64,000 bases of DNA from Paenibacillus glucanolyticus NBRC 15330 (GCF_004000885.1 NZ_BIMC01000004.1:300875-364874), one strand, 5' to 3'; shown: positions 15,803 through 25,571, numbered from the stretch's first letter. Notes: generated by a model not told the origin, from the sequence alone. Numbers and translations are program-made.

Positions 15803-16966
15803 ATGAATCAACAACCATTAAAAATCGGAATTACCTGTTATCCTTCATTGGGCGGGTCCGGGGTGGTGGCGACGGAGCTTGGAAAGCTTCTGGCCGAGCA
15901 AGGTCATCAGGTTCATTTTATAGCACATAGCATCCCGTTCCGGTTAGGGACTTTTCATAAAAATATTTTTTATCATGAAGTTGAAGTGAACGATTATTAT
16001 GTGTTTAGGTACCCGCCTTATGATCTATCGCTAGCAACCAAAATGGCGCAGGTGGCAAAAATGCAGCAGCTTGACGTACTTCATGTCCACTATGCGGTGC
16101 CGCATGCGGTATGTGCTTTCTTGGCGAAGCAGATGGTCGGGAATCAGCTTAAAGTCGTGACCACCCTGCATGGGACGGATATTACCGTCCTGGCACAGGA
16201 TGAATCGCTGAAGGATCTAATCCGGCTCGCGATTAATGAGAGTGATGCGGTTACGGCTGTTTCTCAGGATCTGATCCGAGAGACTCGGGAACTGCTTGAT
16301 ATAAGCCGGGATGTTGACCTGACCTACAACTTCGTTGATCCTAGGGTGTATTATCCCCGGGATTCGGAGTCTCTGCGCAGAGATTATGCCGATCCGGATG
16401 AAAAGATTGTGATGCATATCTCTAATTTCCGGCCAGTGAAGCGAGTAGGCGACGTGTTGGAGATATTCGCACAGGTACAGGAACAGGTCCCAAGCAAGCT
16501 GCTGCTTGTCGGTGAAGGGCCTGAGCTGCCGAAGATCCAATGCCGGATCAATGAGCTGGGACTCAGCAGCAAGGTCCATTTTCTTGGCAAGCAAGATGAG
16601 ATTGCCCACGTAATATCCATGGCCGACGTACTGCTGCTTCCTTCGGAAAAGGAAAGTTTCGGTCTGGTTGCCCTGGAAGCGATGGCTTGCGGGGTACCCA
16701 CCGTGGGTTCCACAGCAGGCGGAATCCCTGAATTGGTTACGCATGGTGAGACAGGATATTTGGCTCCGATCGGAGATACGCATTCAATGGCTCAGCATGT
16801 GCTTGAGATATTTAAGGATGAAGCACTGAGCGAACGTCTGCGGAAAGCATGTTTGCAGCGATCCAGCAAAATGTTCTGTAATGAGTTAATCCGCGGCAAA
16901 TATGAAGAAATATATTACCGAGTGTTGGGACGGGAGGTAGGCAAGCTGAAGCCGGTCTGTGGCTAA
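15803..16966 (+). CDS. bshA: N-acetyl-alpha-D-glucosaminyl L-malate synthase BshA
   Basis: 387-residue GT4-family glycosyltransferase joining UDP-GlcNAc to L-malate, the first step of bacillithiol synthesis. ITCYPSLGGSGVVATELGK at the start is the typical BshA nucleotide-sugar loop. NFRPVKRV and LLVGEGPELPKI are GT-B C-domain signatures, and PSEKESFGLVALEAMACGVP contains the EX7E motif. AAAGGAGG is upstream of the ATG. It is followed 43 bp later by cca. Confidence 0.96.
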   Translation: MNQQPLKIGITCYPSLGGSGVVATELGKLLAEQGHQVHFIAHSIPFRLGTFHKNIFYHEVEVNDYYVFRYPPYDLSLATKMAQVAKMQQLDVLHVHYAVPHAVCAFLAKQMVGNQLKVVTTLHGTDITVLAQDESLKDLIRLAINESDAVTAVSQDLIRETRELLDISRDVDLTYNFVDPRVYYPRDSESLRRDYADPDEKIVMHISNFRPVKRVGDVLEIFAQVQEQVPSKLLLVGEGPELPKIQCRINELGLSSKVHFLGKQDEIAHVISMADVLLLPSEKESFGLVALEAMACGVPTVGSTAGGIPELVTHGETGYLAPIGDTHSMAQHVLEIFKDEALSERLRKACLQRSSKMFCNELIRGKYEEIYYRVLGREVGKLKPVCG

Positions 16967-17009
16967 GCTTACCCTCTCGTTGTTTTTCGGGTGAAGGAAC
17001 GGGAATACT

Positions 17010-18308
17010 ATGGCAGAGATGTTTAATTCAGTACAATGGCGCAACGCAGACCCGAATATGGCTGAGCGGAGTGCGGACGTGATCCGCACTCTGCTTCAGC
17101 ATGGATATGAAGCATACTGGGTCGGAGGCTGTGTCCGTGACGAATACATGGGGCGCAGGGTCAGCGATATGGATATTACGACCTCGGCCTTGCCGGAAGT
17201 GACCTGCTCTGTCTTTCCGAAAGTGGTTCCTACAGGCATCAAGCACGGAACCGTTACAGTGCTGATGGAAGGTCAGGCTTTCGAAGTGACCACTTATCGG
17301 GTGGAGAGCGGGTATGAGGATCATCGGCATCCGACCGAGGTCGCTTTTGTCCGAGATGTGAAGGAAGATTTGACGCGGCGCGATTTTACGATGAATGCCA
17401 TGGCCAGAGGCATCGACGGTTCCTGGGTGGATCCGTTTGGCGGACGAGAGGATATTGATAAACAAGTGATTCGCTGTGTCGGCGATGCCCGTCTTCGCTT
17501 TCGTGAAGATGCGCTGCGTATGGTTCGCTGTATTCGCTTCGCTTCGGTGTTTGGTTTCTCCATTGCCCTGCATACCTGGAAGGGAATTCTATCGGAGAGA
17601 GATACCCTAAGCTGGATTGCCATGGAGCGAATTCGCAGTGAATTTGAGAAAATCATGACCGGACCAACCCCATTACGGGGATTGGAAATGTTTCTCCGCA
17701 GCGGACTTTACTCACGAATGAAAGCCCCTTTTCCGTACACTGGGCATGATGTTCCTATCATGGAAGCCATCCATCGGACGGCCCCGGAGCATTCGTCCAT
17801 CCGTTGGTCGCTGCTGCTGCTTGCCTGCGGCATTTCGGCCCAGGAAGCTGAGAGACTGCTGAGATCATGGACATTTTCCAATAAACAGCGGGAAGCGATT
17901 GTGAAATTGCTGGCGCTTCACGAATCATATGCACAGGTTAATGAAGAAAAAGAAAAACAGAGCGGCAGGCTGACGTGGATCAAGCTTGTTCTTGCTCACG
18001 GGGCGGAAGCGGCTCATAGCTGGCTGCAGATGCAGACGGCTATGGAATGGACCGGAGCGGCGACCGTATCGCCGGCCGTGATGGAGCAGCTTGAGGGCTG
18101 GCTGCAGGAGCTTCAGATTCGAAATCTGAAGGATCTGAATATTACGGGAAGCGAGCTGCTGCTGGCGCTGGACAAGCGCGGTGGAGCCTGGCTTGGCGAA
18201 CTTCTCGGGGAACTGCTGGAGAAGGCGGCGGCAGGTCTAATTAACAACGATAAGGAATCGTTGATTAATGAAGCAAAGCGGGTGGTAATTAATAATGAAG
18301 GATCATGA
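17010..18308 (+). CDS. cca: CCA-adding tRNA nucleotidyltransferase
   Basis: 432-residue class II nucleotidyltransferase that adds or repairs the 3' CCA of tRNA. The head carries WVGGCVRDEYMGRRVSDMDITTS with the paired metal-binding aspartates, then DLTRRDFTMNAMA and the neck RCVGDARLRFREDALRMVRCIRFAS. The helical C-terminal body is less conserved, as in the family. The last 14 bp overlap birA, suggesting coupling. Confidence 0.95.
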   Translation: MAEMFNSVQWRNADPNMAERSADVIRTLLQHGYEAYWVGGCVRDEYMGRRVSDMDITTSALPEVTCSVFPKVVPTGIKHGTVTVLMEGQAFEVTTYRVESGYEDHRHPTEVAFVRDVKEDLTRRDFTMNAMARGIDGSWVDPFGGREDIDKQVIRCVGDARLRFREDALRMVRCIRFASVFGFSIALHTWKGILSERDTLSWIAMERIRSEFEKIMTGPTPLRGLEMFLRSGLYSRMKAPFPYTGHDVPIMEAIHRTAPEHSSIRWSLLLLACGISAQEAERLLRSWTFSNKQREAIVKLLALHESYAQVNEEKEKQSGRLTWIKLVLAHGAEAAHSWLQMQTAMEWTGAATVSPAVMEQLEGWLQELQIRNLKDLNITGSELLLALDKRGGAWLGELLGELLEKAAAGLINNDKESLINEAKRVVINNEGS

Positions 18309-19284
18309 TCAAGACAATTCGCTGCTGAGAATGTTTCAGGAGAATTCCGGTCAGTTTTTGTCAGGAGAAGAAATAAGCCGCAAGCTGTCCATAAGTCGGA
18401 CGGCTGTATGGAAGCAGATCAATAAACTGCGAAGTTTGGGTTATGATTTTGAAGCTCTCCCGAGACTCGGCTATCGCATGATGGAATCGCCGGACAAGCT
18501 GAGTGTGGATCAACTGGAAGCGGGGATGACCAGTAAAGTCCTAGGCAAGCAAGTGAAGTTATTGGACAGAACGACCTCTACTCAAGAGGACGCCCGGCAG
18601 TTGGCTGAAGAGGGAGCACCGGAAGGCACTTTAGTCATCTCGGAAGAACAAACGGGCGGGCGCGGCCGAATGGGGCGGAGATTTCATTCCCCGCGGGGCA
18701 AGGGAATATGGATGAGCCTCGTACTACGGCCGAAACAGCCGCTGCATTTAACCCAGCAGCTGACCTTGCTGACGGGCGTGGCGGTTTGCCGAGCCATCAT
18801 GAAATCCGCTGGAATAAAGACGGATATCAAGTGGCCTAACGATATTTTGTTTCAGGGTAAGAAGGTTTGCGGGATTCTGCTGGAGTCTGCTACGGAAGAT
18901 GAAAGAGTCCGTTACTGCGTGGCAGGAATCGGAATTAGCGCCAATCTGAAGGAGACGGATTTTCCGGAAGAGCTGCGTGACGTTGCAACCTCGATTCGAA
19001 TGGCTGGCGGTAAAACCATCAATCGAACCGAATTGATTCAAACCATCATGGCGGAGATGGAAGTTCTGTATGAACTGTACAACGAGCAGGGATTTGAACC
19101 GATTTCATCGCTCTGGGAAGCATTGTCAGGCTCAATCGGTCGGGAGGTGCGTGTCCAGACGATGCGAGACAGTTTCATTGGAATCGCCACAGGCCTCAAT
19201 AAGGACGGCGCATTGCTGGTGCGGAATAACGAGAATGAGACGATACCTGTTTATTCTGGAGATATTCTTTTTAATACCAGGTAA
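18295..19284 (+). CDS. birA: Bifunctional biotin protein ligase / biotin operon repressor
   Basis: 329 residues. The N-terminal winged helix (LSGEEISRKLSISRTAVWKQINKLRSLGY) is followed by the ligase domain with the GRGRMGRRFHSP biotinyl-AMP loop and KWPNDILFQGKKVCGILLE. A small SH3-like C-terminal domain closes it. The presence of the DNA-binding domain indicates a Group II BirA that both biotinylates carboxylases and represses biotin genes. No biotin operator was noticed inside the window. Confidence 0.95.
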   Translation: MKDHDQDNSLLRMFQENSGQFLSGEEISRKLSISRTAVWKQINKLRSLGYDFEALPRLGYRMMESPDKLSVDQLEAGMTSKVLGKQVKLLDRTTSTQEDARQLAEEGAPEGTLVISEEQTGGRGRMGRRFHSPRGKGIWMSLVLRPKQPLHLTQQLTLLTGVAVCRAIMKSAGIKTDIKWPNDILFQGKKVCGILLESATEDERVRYCVAGIGISANLKETDFPEELRDVATSIRMAGGKTINRTELIQTIMAEMEVLYELYNEQGFEPISSLWEALSGSIGREVRVQTMRDSFIGIATGLNKDGALLVRNNENETIPVYSGDILFNTR

Positions 19285-19314
19285 ATCAAACATGGTGAAA
19301 TTGCAGCGGCATTT

Positions 19315-19323
19315 TGTTATACT
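19315..19323 (+). promoter_or_regulatory. Extended -10 promoter of panBCD
   Basis: TGTTATACT gives a TATACT hexamer (19318-19323) with the TGn extension; the -35 region (TGGTGA) is poor. It lies 31 bp after birA and would start a 5' leader of about 235 nt. Confidence 0.5.
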
Positions 19324-19329
19324 ATAGCC

Positions 19330-19530
19330 AGAGGCGGTATCGTGAACAGCGAATTGCACTCTGCGCAAGTTTTGCAAGAAACATGTTATAGAACACCTTC
19401 ATAACTGTTATGCCGGTTACGTTGGATTCTGCTCTGAGCCGAAAGGACCGAGACAGAAGGGACGATCGCGAGTGACTCTTTTTTGCCTTTCGGACTTTTT
19501 AGCGGTCGTGCTAAAAGGTTTTTTTTATTG
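19330..19530 (+). promoter_or_regulatory. Structured leader with intrinsic terminator upstream of panB (candidate attenuator)
   Basis: The untranslated leader ends in a terminator-like hairpin, ACTTTTTAGC-GGTCGT-GCTAAAAGGT (19494-19519, 10 bp) plus T8, 36 bp before panB. CCTTTCGG (19486-19493) can pair with CCGAAAGG (19439-19446), and its CCTTT part can alternatively pair with AAAGG in the terminator's 3' arm, so a switch is conceivable. No T-box, S-box or other familiar riboswitch sequence is seen. A conserved 'pan' RNA motif is known upstream of pantothenate genes in some Firmicutes, and this could be an instance. Confidence 0.55.
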
Positions 19531-19565
19531 TGTTTAACTAAATTACACAGGGAGGCTGTGTCACA

Positions 19566-20447
19566 ATGGCAGGCAAACAAGCACTAAACATTGTAAAAAT
19601 GAAAAACATGAAGAAGAAGGGCGTACCGATTACGATGCTGACCGCGTACGATTATCCTTCTGCCAAGCTGGTGGAGGAAGCAGATATCGATATGATATTG
19701 GTAGGCGATTCGCTTGGCAACGTAGTGCTGGGCTACAATTCAACGATTCCTGTAACGCTGGATGATATGGTATACCATACTCGCGCGGTTGCTCGGGGGG
19801 CGGAAGAGACCTTTATCGTAGCCGACATGCCGTTTATGACCTACCATGGGGGCATTGATGAAAGCTTGCGAGGCGTTCGGAGGTTGATGCAGGAAGGCCA
19901 TGCGCATGCCGTGAAAATGGAGGGTGGCGAAGAAATCGCCGATACCGTCAAACGTATTGTACAATCCGGTGTTCCGGTACTTGGGCACATCGGGCTGACG
20001 CCTCAATCCGTGAATCAGATTGGCGGCTATCGCATACAGGGCAAGGATGCTCGTGATGCCGAGCGGCTCATGAATGACGCGAAGGCACTTGAAGCCGCAG
20101 GTGCATTTGCAGTTGTATTGGAGCTGGTGACGGAAGAAACAGCAGCTGAAATTTCCAAAGCGCTGAGCATACCAACCATTGGCATTGGTGCCGGTCGTTA
20201 TTGTGACGGTCAAGTACTGGTATACCATGATATATTGAAATATGCGTCCCCTTATCGGGACAAACGCTTCGTTAAAACCTACGCTGATGTCGGAACCATC
20301 ATCCGCGATGGCATTTCACAGTATGTTAGGGAAGTGAAGGACCGCTCATTCCCGGCCGAAGAGCATGTGTTCAAAACAGAGACTAAAGCAGTGGTAGAAA
20401 CGACATTATATGGCGGTACCAAGGAAAAGGTGGGCACGACTTCATGA
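19566..20447 (+). CDS. panB: 3-methyl-2-oxobutanoate hydroxymethyltransferase
   Basis: 293 residues; first committed step to pantothenate, making ketopantoate from 2-oxoisovalerate. MLTAYDYPSAKLVEEADID and VGDSLGNVVLGYNST provide metal and substrate contacts, and VKMEGGEE and the GGYRIQG loop are typical. Its ribosome binding site GGAGG is displayed in the loop of a small hairpin (ACACAG-GGAGG-CTGTGT). The stop overlaps the panC start (ATGA). Confidence 0.97.
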   Translation: MAGKQALNIVKMKNMKKKGVPITMLTAYDYPSAKLVEEADIDMILVGDSLGNVVLGYNSTIPVTLDDMVYHTRAVARGAEETFIVADMPFMTYHGGIDESLRGVRRLMQEGHAHAVKMEGGEEIADTVKRIVQSGVPVLGHIGLTPQSVNQIGGYRIQGKDARDAERLMNDAKALEAAGAFAVVLELVTEETAAEISKALSIPTIGIGAGRYCDGQVLVYHDILKYASPYRDKRFVKTYADVGTIIRDGISQYVREVKDRSFPAEEHVFKTETKAVVETTLYGGTKEKVGTTS

Positions 20448-21334
20448 AAGTGATTCGCACAATTGCGGAATTGAGATCCGAAATTCAGGATCGCCAGCAA
20501 TCCGGTTACGGACCGGTAGGTCTTGTGCCGACGATGGGCTATTTGCATGAAGGACACGCCAGTCTGATGCGTAAAGCACGTGAAATGTCAGGAACGGTGG
20601 TCATCAGCATCTTCGTCAATCCGATACAGTTCGGTCCCGGTGAAGATTTCGAAACCTACCCGCGAGATGAAGCGCGTGATGTGGCATTGGCGGAATCGGA
20701 AGGCGTAGACGTGGTGTTCATTCCAGCTGTACAGGAAATGTATCCGCAGCCAACAAAAACCAAGATTTCCGTAGCGGAAATAACGTCTTTATTGTGCGGA
20801 GCATCCCGCCCCGGGCATTTTGACGGCGTAACCACCGTTGTCAGTAAACTGTTCAATATCATAAAACCGGATTACGCCTTTTTCGGGATGAAGGACGCGC
20901 AGCAGGTGGCTGTCATTGAACAAATGGTACGGGATTTGAACATGGATGTCACCATCGTGCCCTGTCCCATCATCCGTGAAGCCGACGGTCTGGCCCTGAG
21001 CTCGCGGAACGTGTATTTGAAGCCGGAAGAGCGGGAACAGGCTCTTGTGCTGTCAGGTTCACTGCGGACGGCTCAGGAGGCAATCCAGCAAGGGCAGGCG
21101 GCAACGGCAGGAGAGATCCGTGCACATCTTCGAGAATATATATCCCGTTCCCCACTGGCCGATATTGAATATGCAGAATTACTCACATTCCCGGAACTTG
21201 TTCCAGTGGAAGATTCTTATCGTATGGTTGATGGAGACAGCCCGGTAATTATGGCGCTGGCTGTGCGCTTCGGCAGAACTCGTCTCATTGACAATGCGCT
21301 AATCCAACCAAAAGTAGGGGGATCCCATGTTTAG
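20444..21334 (+). CDS. panC: Pantothenate synthetase (pantoate-beta-alanine ligase)
   Basis: 296 residues; ATP-dependent condensation of pantoate and beta-alanine. The HIGH-like motif is in [12 protein letters not shown], followed by [13 protein letters not shown], the GKKDAQQ-like [12 protein letters not shown] segment and [13 protein letters not shown] (KMSKS-region analogue). It starts within the panB stop and overlaps panD by 8 bp, so the three pantothenate genes form a tight operon. Confidence 0.97.
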   Translation: MKVIRTIAELRSEIQDRQQSGYGPVGLVPTMGYLHEGHASLMRKAREMSGTVVISIFVNPIQFGPGEDFETYPRDEARDVALAESEGVDVVFIPAVQEMYPQPTKTKISVAEITSLLCGASRPGHFDGVTTVVSKLFNIIKPDYAFFGMKDAQQVAVIEQMVRDLNMDVTIVPCPIIREADGLALSSRNVYLKPEEREQALVLSGSLRTAQEAIQQGQAATAGEIRAHLREYISRSPLADIEYAELLTFPELVPVEDSYRMVDGDSPVIMALAVRFGRTRLIDNALIQPKVGGSHV

Positions 21335-21710
21335 AACGATGATGAAATCCAAAATCCACCGGGCTACGGTGACGGAAGCCAATTTGAATTATGTGGGCAG
21401 CATTACCATTGATGAAAATTTAATGGAGGCTGCAGACTTGCTGGAGAATGAAAAAGTTCAAATCGTGAACAATAACAATGGCGCCCGTTTGGAAACGTAC
21501 GTTATCAAAGGCGAACGCGGTAGCGGGGTTATATGCCTGAACGGCGCCGCAGCAAGGCTTGTTCAACCTGGAGACAATGTAATTATCATTTCTTATGCCA
21601 TGATGTCCAAAGAGGAATACGACCATCATACGCCTACGGTTGTGATTGTCGACGAAATGAATAAGCCGGTTACGACGGAGTATCGCGAAGTCCACGCGGC
21701 GGTTCTCTAA
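21327..21710 (+). CDS. panD: Aspartate 1-decarboxylase (pyruvoyl enzyme)
   Basis: 127 residues. It makes beta-alanine from aspartate with a pyruvoyl group formed by self-cleavage; the cleavage site Gly24-Ser25 is visible in [27 protein letters not shown] is the conserved core. It overlaps panC by 8 bp. It is followed by a terminator at 21762. Confidence 0.97.
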   Translation: MFRTMMKSKIHRATVTEANLNYVGSITIDENLMEAADLLENEKVQIVNNNNGARLETYVIKGERGSGVICLNGAAARLVQPGDNVIIISYAMMSKEEYDHHTPTVVIVDEMNKPVTTEYREVHAAVL

Positions 21711-21761
21711 GAGCCAAAATGTGACGGAAGCCCAAAGGGATGAAAAGACCGACTTCTACAG

Positions 21762-21797
21762 AAAATGAGTTCAGGTCGATGCACTGATCTCATTTTT
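21762..21797 (+). terminator. Terminator of panBCD
   Basis: AAAATGAG-T-TCAG pairs with CTGA-T-CTCATTTT around a short loop, with one internal mismatch, followed by a short T-tract. Confidence 0.75.
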
Positions 21798-21819
21798 CCG
21801 CTAAGGGTGGGATGCAGCT

Positions 21820-22449
21820 ATGTTTCAACATGTATTCGCTGAAATGAACAACATGTTAGATGAAATTGTGAAGCATTACCCTTCTGCACAAGGTCCCCAA
21901 AAACAGGCGCTGGTACAAAACTGGAACATGCTCAAAAGCATGAGTGAAGCAATTATCGAGGAGTGGCTCCAATTTGAAGAGAAGATGGCCATTTTCCGCG
22001 AAAATGCCGTATCACCCCCGGTTTTTCCGCCGACCGAAGCGCCTGAATTGCAGCTTGATGCTTTTATCCGTGGCCAAGGTTATTACAAGTTGTTGATGTT
22101 CCAGCCGGCAATACAGCAGTTTGGGGCTGCCGCTGTGGTATTTCCGGAGAGCCTTCTGATCAAGCTGTACATTGCGATGTCCCATCTTTATATGGGGCAG
22201 ACAGCTCAGGCATCTGATGTATTGATGTCCATTCTGCCGCTGGCAGATAACAAGAAGCTCCGGGCGATGATCTACAATGCACTTGGATGCATCGAGGTAT
22301 TGAATGGACAACAAGGGAAGGCCGAAGAAAATTTCGCACTGGCAATTCACAGCGATCCGACTCTGCCCGATCCCATTATTAATCTGGAGGTCTGCAAGAA
22401 GAACCGCGGTGAACTTCAGTACGGCAGCCAACTGATCTCTTTGCTGTAG
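21820..22449 (+). CDS. Tetratricopeptide-like protein of unknown function
   Basis: 209 residues, soluble. Residues 60-200 read as helical hairpins of TPR type (GYYKLLMFQPAIQQFGAAAVVF, LYIAMSHLYMGQTAQASDVLM, ALGCIEVLNGQQGKAEENFALAI), while the first 60 are helical and acidic. It stands alone between the panD terminator and its own terminator. No partner can be inferred from context. Confidence 0.75.
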   Translation: MFQHVFAEMNNMLDEIVKHYPSAQGPQKQALVQNWNMLKSMSEAIIEEWLQFEEKMAIFRENAVSPPVFPPTEAPELQLDAFIRGQGYYKLLMFQPAIQQFGAAAVVFPESLLIKLYIAMSHLYMGQTAQASDVLMSILPLADNKKLRAMIYNALGCIEVLNGQQGKAEENFALAIHSDPTLPDPIINLEVCKKNRGELQYGSQLISLL

Positions 22450-22467
22450 AAGAAAAAGCCTAACAAG

Positions 22468-22514
22468 AAGCGATGCCAGAGCTCATTCTAAAGAGACTTT
22501 GGCATCGCTTTTTG
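22468..22514 (+). terminator. Intrinsic terminator after the TPR-like gene
   Basis: AAGCGATGCCA pairs with TGGCATCGCTT across a loop of about 21 bases and is followed by T5. Confidence 0.85.
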
Positions 22515-22622
22515 CCGTGTGAAGCAGGAAGGGGAGGGTGAGGGGATTTTTTACCCGGAATGTTCAAAACCCGCAACTTCTGGTATGCTGTTAATTAGTC
22601 TGGAGGAAAGGGATTTAGTCGA

Positions 22623-25508
22623 ATGAAATTTGCCGTATTGGATTTTGAAACCACGGGCAACCAGTCTGCAGATGAGATTATTCAGGTCGGACTGGCCATC
22701 ATCGAAGAGGATCGAAGTATATCCCGCGTGTACGGCACTTATGTCAATCCCGGGATTCCAATCCCTCCGTTTATCACCGGTTTGACCGGTATTTCTGACA
22801 GCGATGTAGCGGACGCTCCATCCCTAGAGGAAATGATGATGGAACTTGTGCCCATGCTCGACGATGTGGTATTGGTTGGGCATAACGTAGCTTTTGATTT
22901 TAATTTTTTGCAAAATGCACTCGATCGCTGTGGCTATTTACCGTTCAGCGGTCGGATTCTAGATACGATGCACTTCTTGAAAATATGCTTCCCTTCGCTT
23001 TCTTCATATCAGCTTGGAATGGTGTCTTCCCATTTCGGCCTGGAGCATGACCGTCCGCATCAAGCGGACAGCGATGCACTTGCAACGGCCTATGCGCTGC
23101 TGAAATGTCTGGAGGAGATCGATGAGCTTCCGCTCTTGACCATTCAACGGTTAAGTGATCTTTTTGCTGATGAGGATAGCGATTTGGCCTGGTTCTTTGA
23201 CGGAATCCGGGCGGAACGGGAATTCCAAGCTGTACAGGGCGGAGATACCCATACGTATTATCGCCAGTTTGCGCTGGCTGTTGATGATTGGAACGATATT
23301 GCACCCGCAAGGGACGAATCGGAGCCGAACCCACTGGCTGATGTGAGCTTCGAACAGTACATGAGCGATGTCCGTGACCGTCTGAAGGAAACGCTGCCTC
23401 ATTACGAGAGCAGAGACGCTCAGGATATGATGTTCCAAGAAGTGATGCAGGCACTGGATGATAATAAACATCTGTTGATTGAAGCAGGCACGGGAACAGG
23501 GAAGTCCCTCGGCTATTTGCTGCCTTCGATCTATCAAAGTGTGAAGCAGGAACAGAAGGTCATGGTCAGCACGCATACAATCAATCTTCAAGAACAGCTG
23601 CGTGACCGGGATATACCGCTGCTCACTCAGGTTGTTCCTTTTCCCTTTAAAGCAGCTATTTTTAAGGGGAGAGGACATTATTTGTGTTTGAGAAAATTTG
23701 AACATAAAATAAATAGAAGAGATTTTCATTCGCCGAAGGAAGATGTGATCATTGCAGCACAGATGCTGGTCTGGCTGACACAGACAGAAAACGGCGACGA
23801 TGAAGAGCTGAACCTCGGCGGCCGTGGCGGAGATTTCTGGGAGACGATCTCCAGCGATTCGGATTCCTGTCTTGGACGTGCCTGCCCATGGTTCCGCAAA
23901 TGCTACTACCACAGGGCCAAACATGAAGCGAGCGTTGCCGACGTGGTCATTACGAACCATTCGAAGCTGTTCACTGACGTTAAAGCCAATCATCAGCTGC
24001 TGCCGAGTTATGAACGCCTCGTCATTGACGAAGCACATCATCTTGAGGACGTTGCGGGCAAGCACCTTGGCTTGCAAATGAAATATTTTACGGTTGTGCA
24101 TACGTTGACCCGGATGTACAAGGACAGCCGCAGCGGACAGCTTCCCGCGCTTCGCCAGCTGCTTCAGGCTTCACCGCATGAGAAGGCCGTAGAATGGTCT
24201 TCTGTCATTGACCGTATGTATCCAGATCTCATCACGGCCAAAGAAAATTGGGATCGTCTTAGCGATCAGCTGTTTGCACTGCTGCCGGAACGCGGGGATG
24301 CATCTCCAGGAGACGCGGGCCAATTCTCACTTCGGTTATCGCCTCTCAAGAAACCGAAGGATTGGCAATCGCTGGCGGAGCTGGAGCATCAGATTCATGT
24401 GACCCTGGGTGACGTTGTGCGCAAGGGTGACAAGCTGATTGCTGAAATGAAGGAAGATCTGGATGATTACAGTGCAGACAGCTTGCTTACGGATCTGTCC
24501 GGACTGTTTAAAGACCTGGCCGCTCACCGTGAGGACTTGCGCTCCTTCATGGCTCTTAATGATGAGGGTACGGTATACTGGATGGAGGCTAATGGCAATT
24601 TCCGCAGTAAATCGCTGCAGCTCTATGCAGTGCCTGTTGATGTAAGCACTCATTTAAAGGAATTGTTTTTTGATAAAAAACAAAGCGTCATTCTGACATC
24701 GGCTACCTTGTCGGTGGATAAATCGTTCCAGTTCATGATCGAGAATCTGGGTCTTCAGGAAGCGGCTGACGCCGGTAATCTGAACACGGTTCAGCTGCCG
24801 TCTCCGTTTAATTACAGAGAACAAGCGCTGCTTGTCGTTCCGCGTGATTTTCCGAGCGTGAAGGGATCGGTCGGGGATGCCCTCTTTGTGAACACACTTG
24901 TGCAGTCACTGGCCGAAACGGCGATCGCTACCCATGGAAGGATGCTCGTTCTGTTCACCTCTTACCGGATGCTGCGTCAGGTGCATGAGCCACTGAAGGA
25001 AGCATTGGCATTAAGCGACATTGCGGTGCTGGGGCAAGGAATGGACGGGACCAGTCGAACCAAGTTGATTCGACGCTTCCAGGAGAGCAGCGCATCGGTG
25101 CTCCTTGGCACCAGCTCCTTCTGGGAAGGGGTCGACATTCCGGGCGAGGCGCTGACCTGTCTTGCTATTGTACGGCTGCCTTTCCAGCCGCCGAATCATC
25201 CGCTGGTGGAAGCCAAGAGTGAACTGCTGCAGCAGCAGAAAAAGAACCCCTTCATGAAGCTTTCCGTTCCGCAAGCGGTTATTCGGTTCAAGCAAGGGTT
25301 TGGCCGCCTGGTGCGGACGGCACAGGATAAAGGGATCGTGATTGTATACGATACCCGGGTGATTGAATCCTATTACGGGAAATATTTCTTATATTCCTTG
25401 CCAGGACCTAAGATGGAGCATATGCCGACAGAGGGAATTGTTCCACGCATCTCGGAATGGCTTCAGGAAGAGGTCGAGGTTGGAGCAGATAACCAATCCG
25501 ATGAATGA
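22623..25508 (+). CDS. dinG: DinG-family 3'-5' exonuclease / helicase
   Basis: 961 residues. An N-terminal DEDDh exonuclease domain (VLDFETTGNQSADEI, HNVAFDFNFL, HQADSDALATAYALL) is fused to an XPD-like superfamily 2 helicase. The helicase has Walker A EAGTGTGKS, the DEAH box VIDEAHHLED and motif VI QGFGRLVRT. Four cysteines in YLCLRKF and CLGRACPWFRKC match the spacing expected for the [4Fe-4S] cluster of DinG/XPD enzymes, which some Gram-positive DinG proteins are reported to lack. It keeps the Bacillus gene order after panD. Confidence 0.95.
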   Translation: MKFAVLDFETTGNQSADEIIQVGLAIIEEDRSISRVYGTYVNPGIPIPPFITGLTGISDSDVADAPSLEEMMMELVPMLDDVVLVGHNVAFDFNFLQNALDRCGYLPFSGRILDTMHFLKICFPSLSSYQLGMVSSHFGLEHDRPHQADSDALATAYALLKCLEEIDELPLLTIQRLSDLFADEDSDLAWFFDGIRAEREFQAVQGGDTHTYYRQFALAVDDWNDIAPARDESEPNPLADVSFEQYMSDVRDRLKETLPHYESRDAQDMMFQEVMQALDDNKHLLIEAGTGTGKSLGYLLPSIYQSVKQEQKVMVSTHTINLQEQLRDRDIPLLTQVVPFPFKAAIFKGRGHYLCLRKFEHKINRRDFHSPKEDVIIAAQMLVWLTQTENGDDEELNLGGRGGDFWETISSDSDSCLGRACPWFRKCYYHRAKHEASVADVVITNHSKLFTDVKANHQLLPSYERLVIDEAHHLEDVAGKHLGLQMKYFTVVHTLTRMYKDSRSGQLPALRQLLQASPHEKAVEWSSVIDRMYPDLITAKENWDRLSDQLFALLPERGDASPGDAGQFSLRLSPLKKPKDWQSLAELEHQIHVTLGDVVRKGDKLIAEMKEDLDDYSADSLLTDLSGLFKDLAAHREDLRSFMALNDEGTVYWMEANGNFRSKSLQLYAVPVDVSTHLKELFFDKKQSVILTSATLSVDKSFQFMIENLGLQEAADAGNLNTVQLPSPFNYREQALLVVPRDFPSVKGSVGDALFVNTLVQSLAETAIATHGRMLVLFTSYRMLRQVHEPLKEALALSDIAVLGQGMDGTSRTKLIRRFQESSASVLLGTSSFWEGVDIPGEALTCLAIVRLPFQPPNHPLVEAKSELLQQQKKNPFMKLSVPQAVIRFKQGFGRLVRTAQDKGIVIVYDTRVIESYYGKYFLYSLPGPKMEHMPTEGIVPRISEWLQEEVEVGADNQSDE

Positions 25509-25571
25509 TAGCTAAACGAAGAATGAAAATGCAAGAGATGTAGTTATTAACCTTTACTAGGGGGAGCATGC

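Noticed and set aside
19330..19565. T-box upstream of panB
   Set aside because: There is a terminator, but no GGTGGNACCGCG-like element on either strand.
23151..24101. 316-codon minus-strand ORF
   Set aside because: It lies antisense within dinG and shows no protein-like signature.
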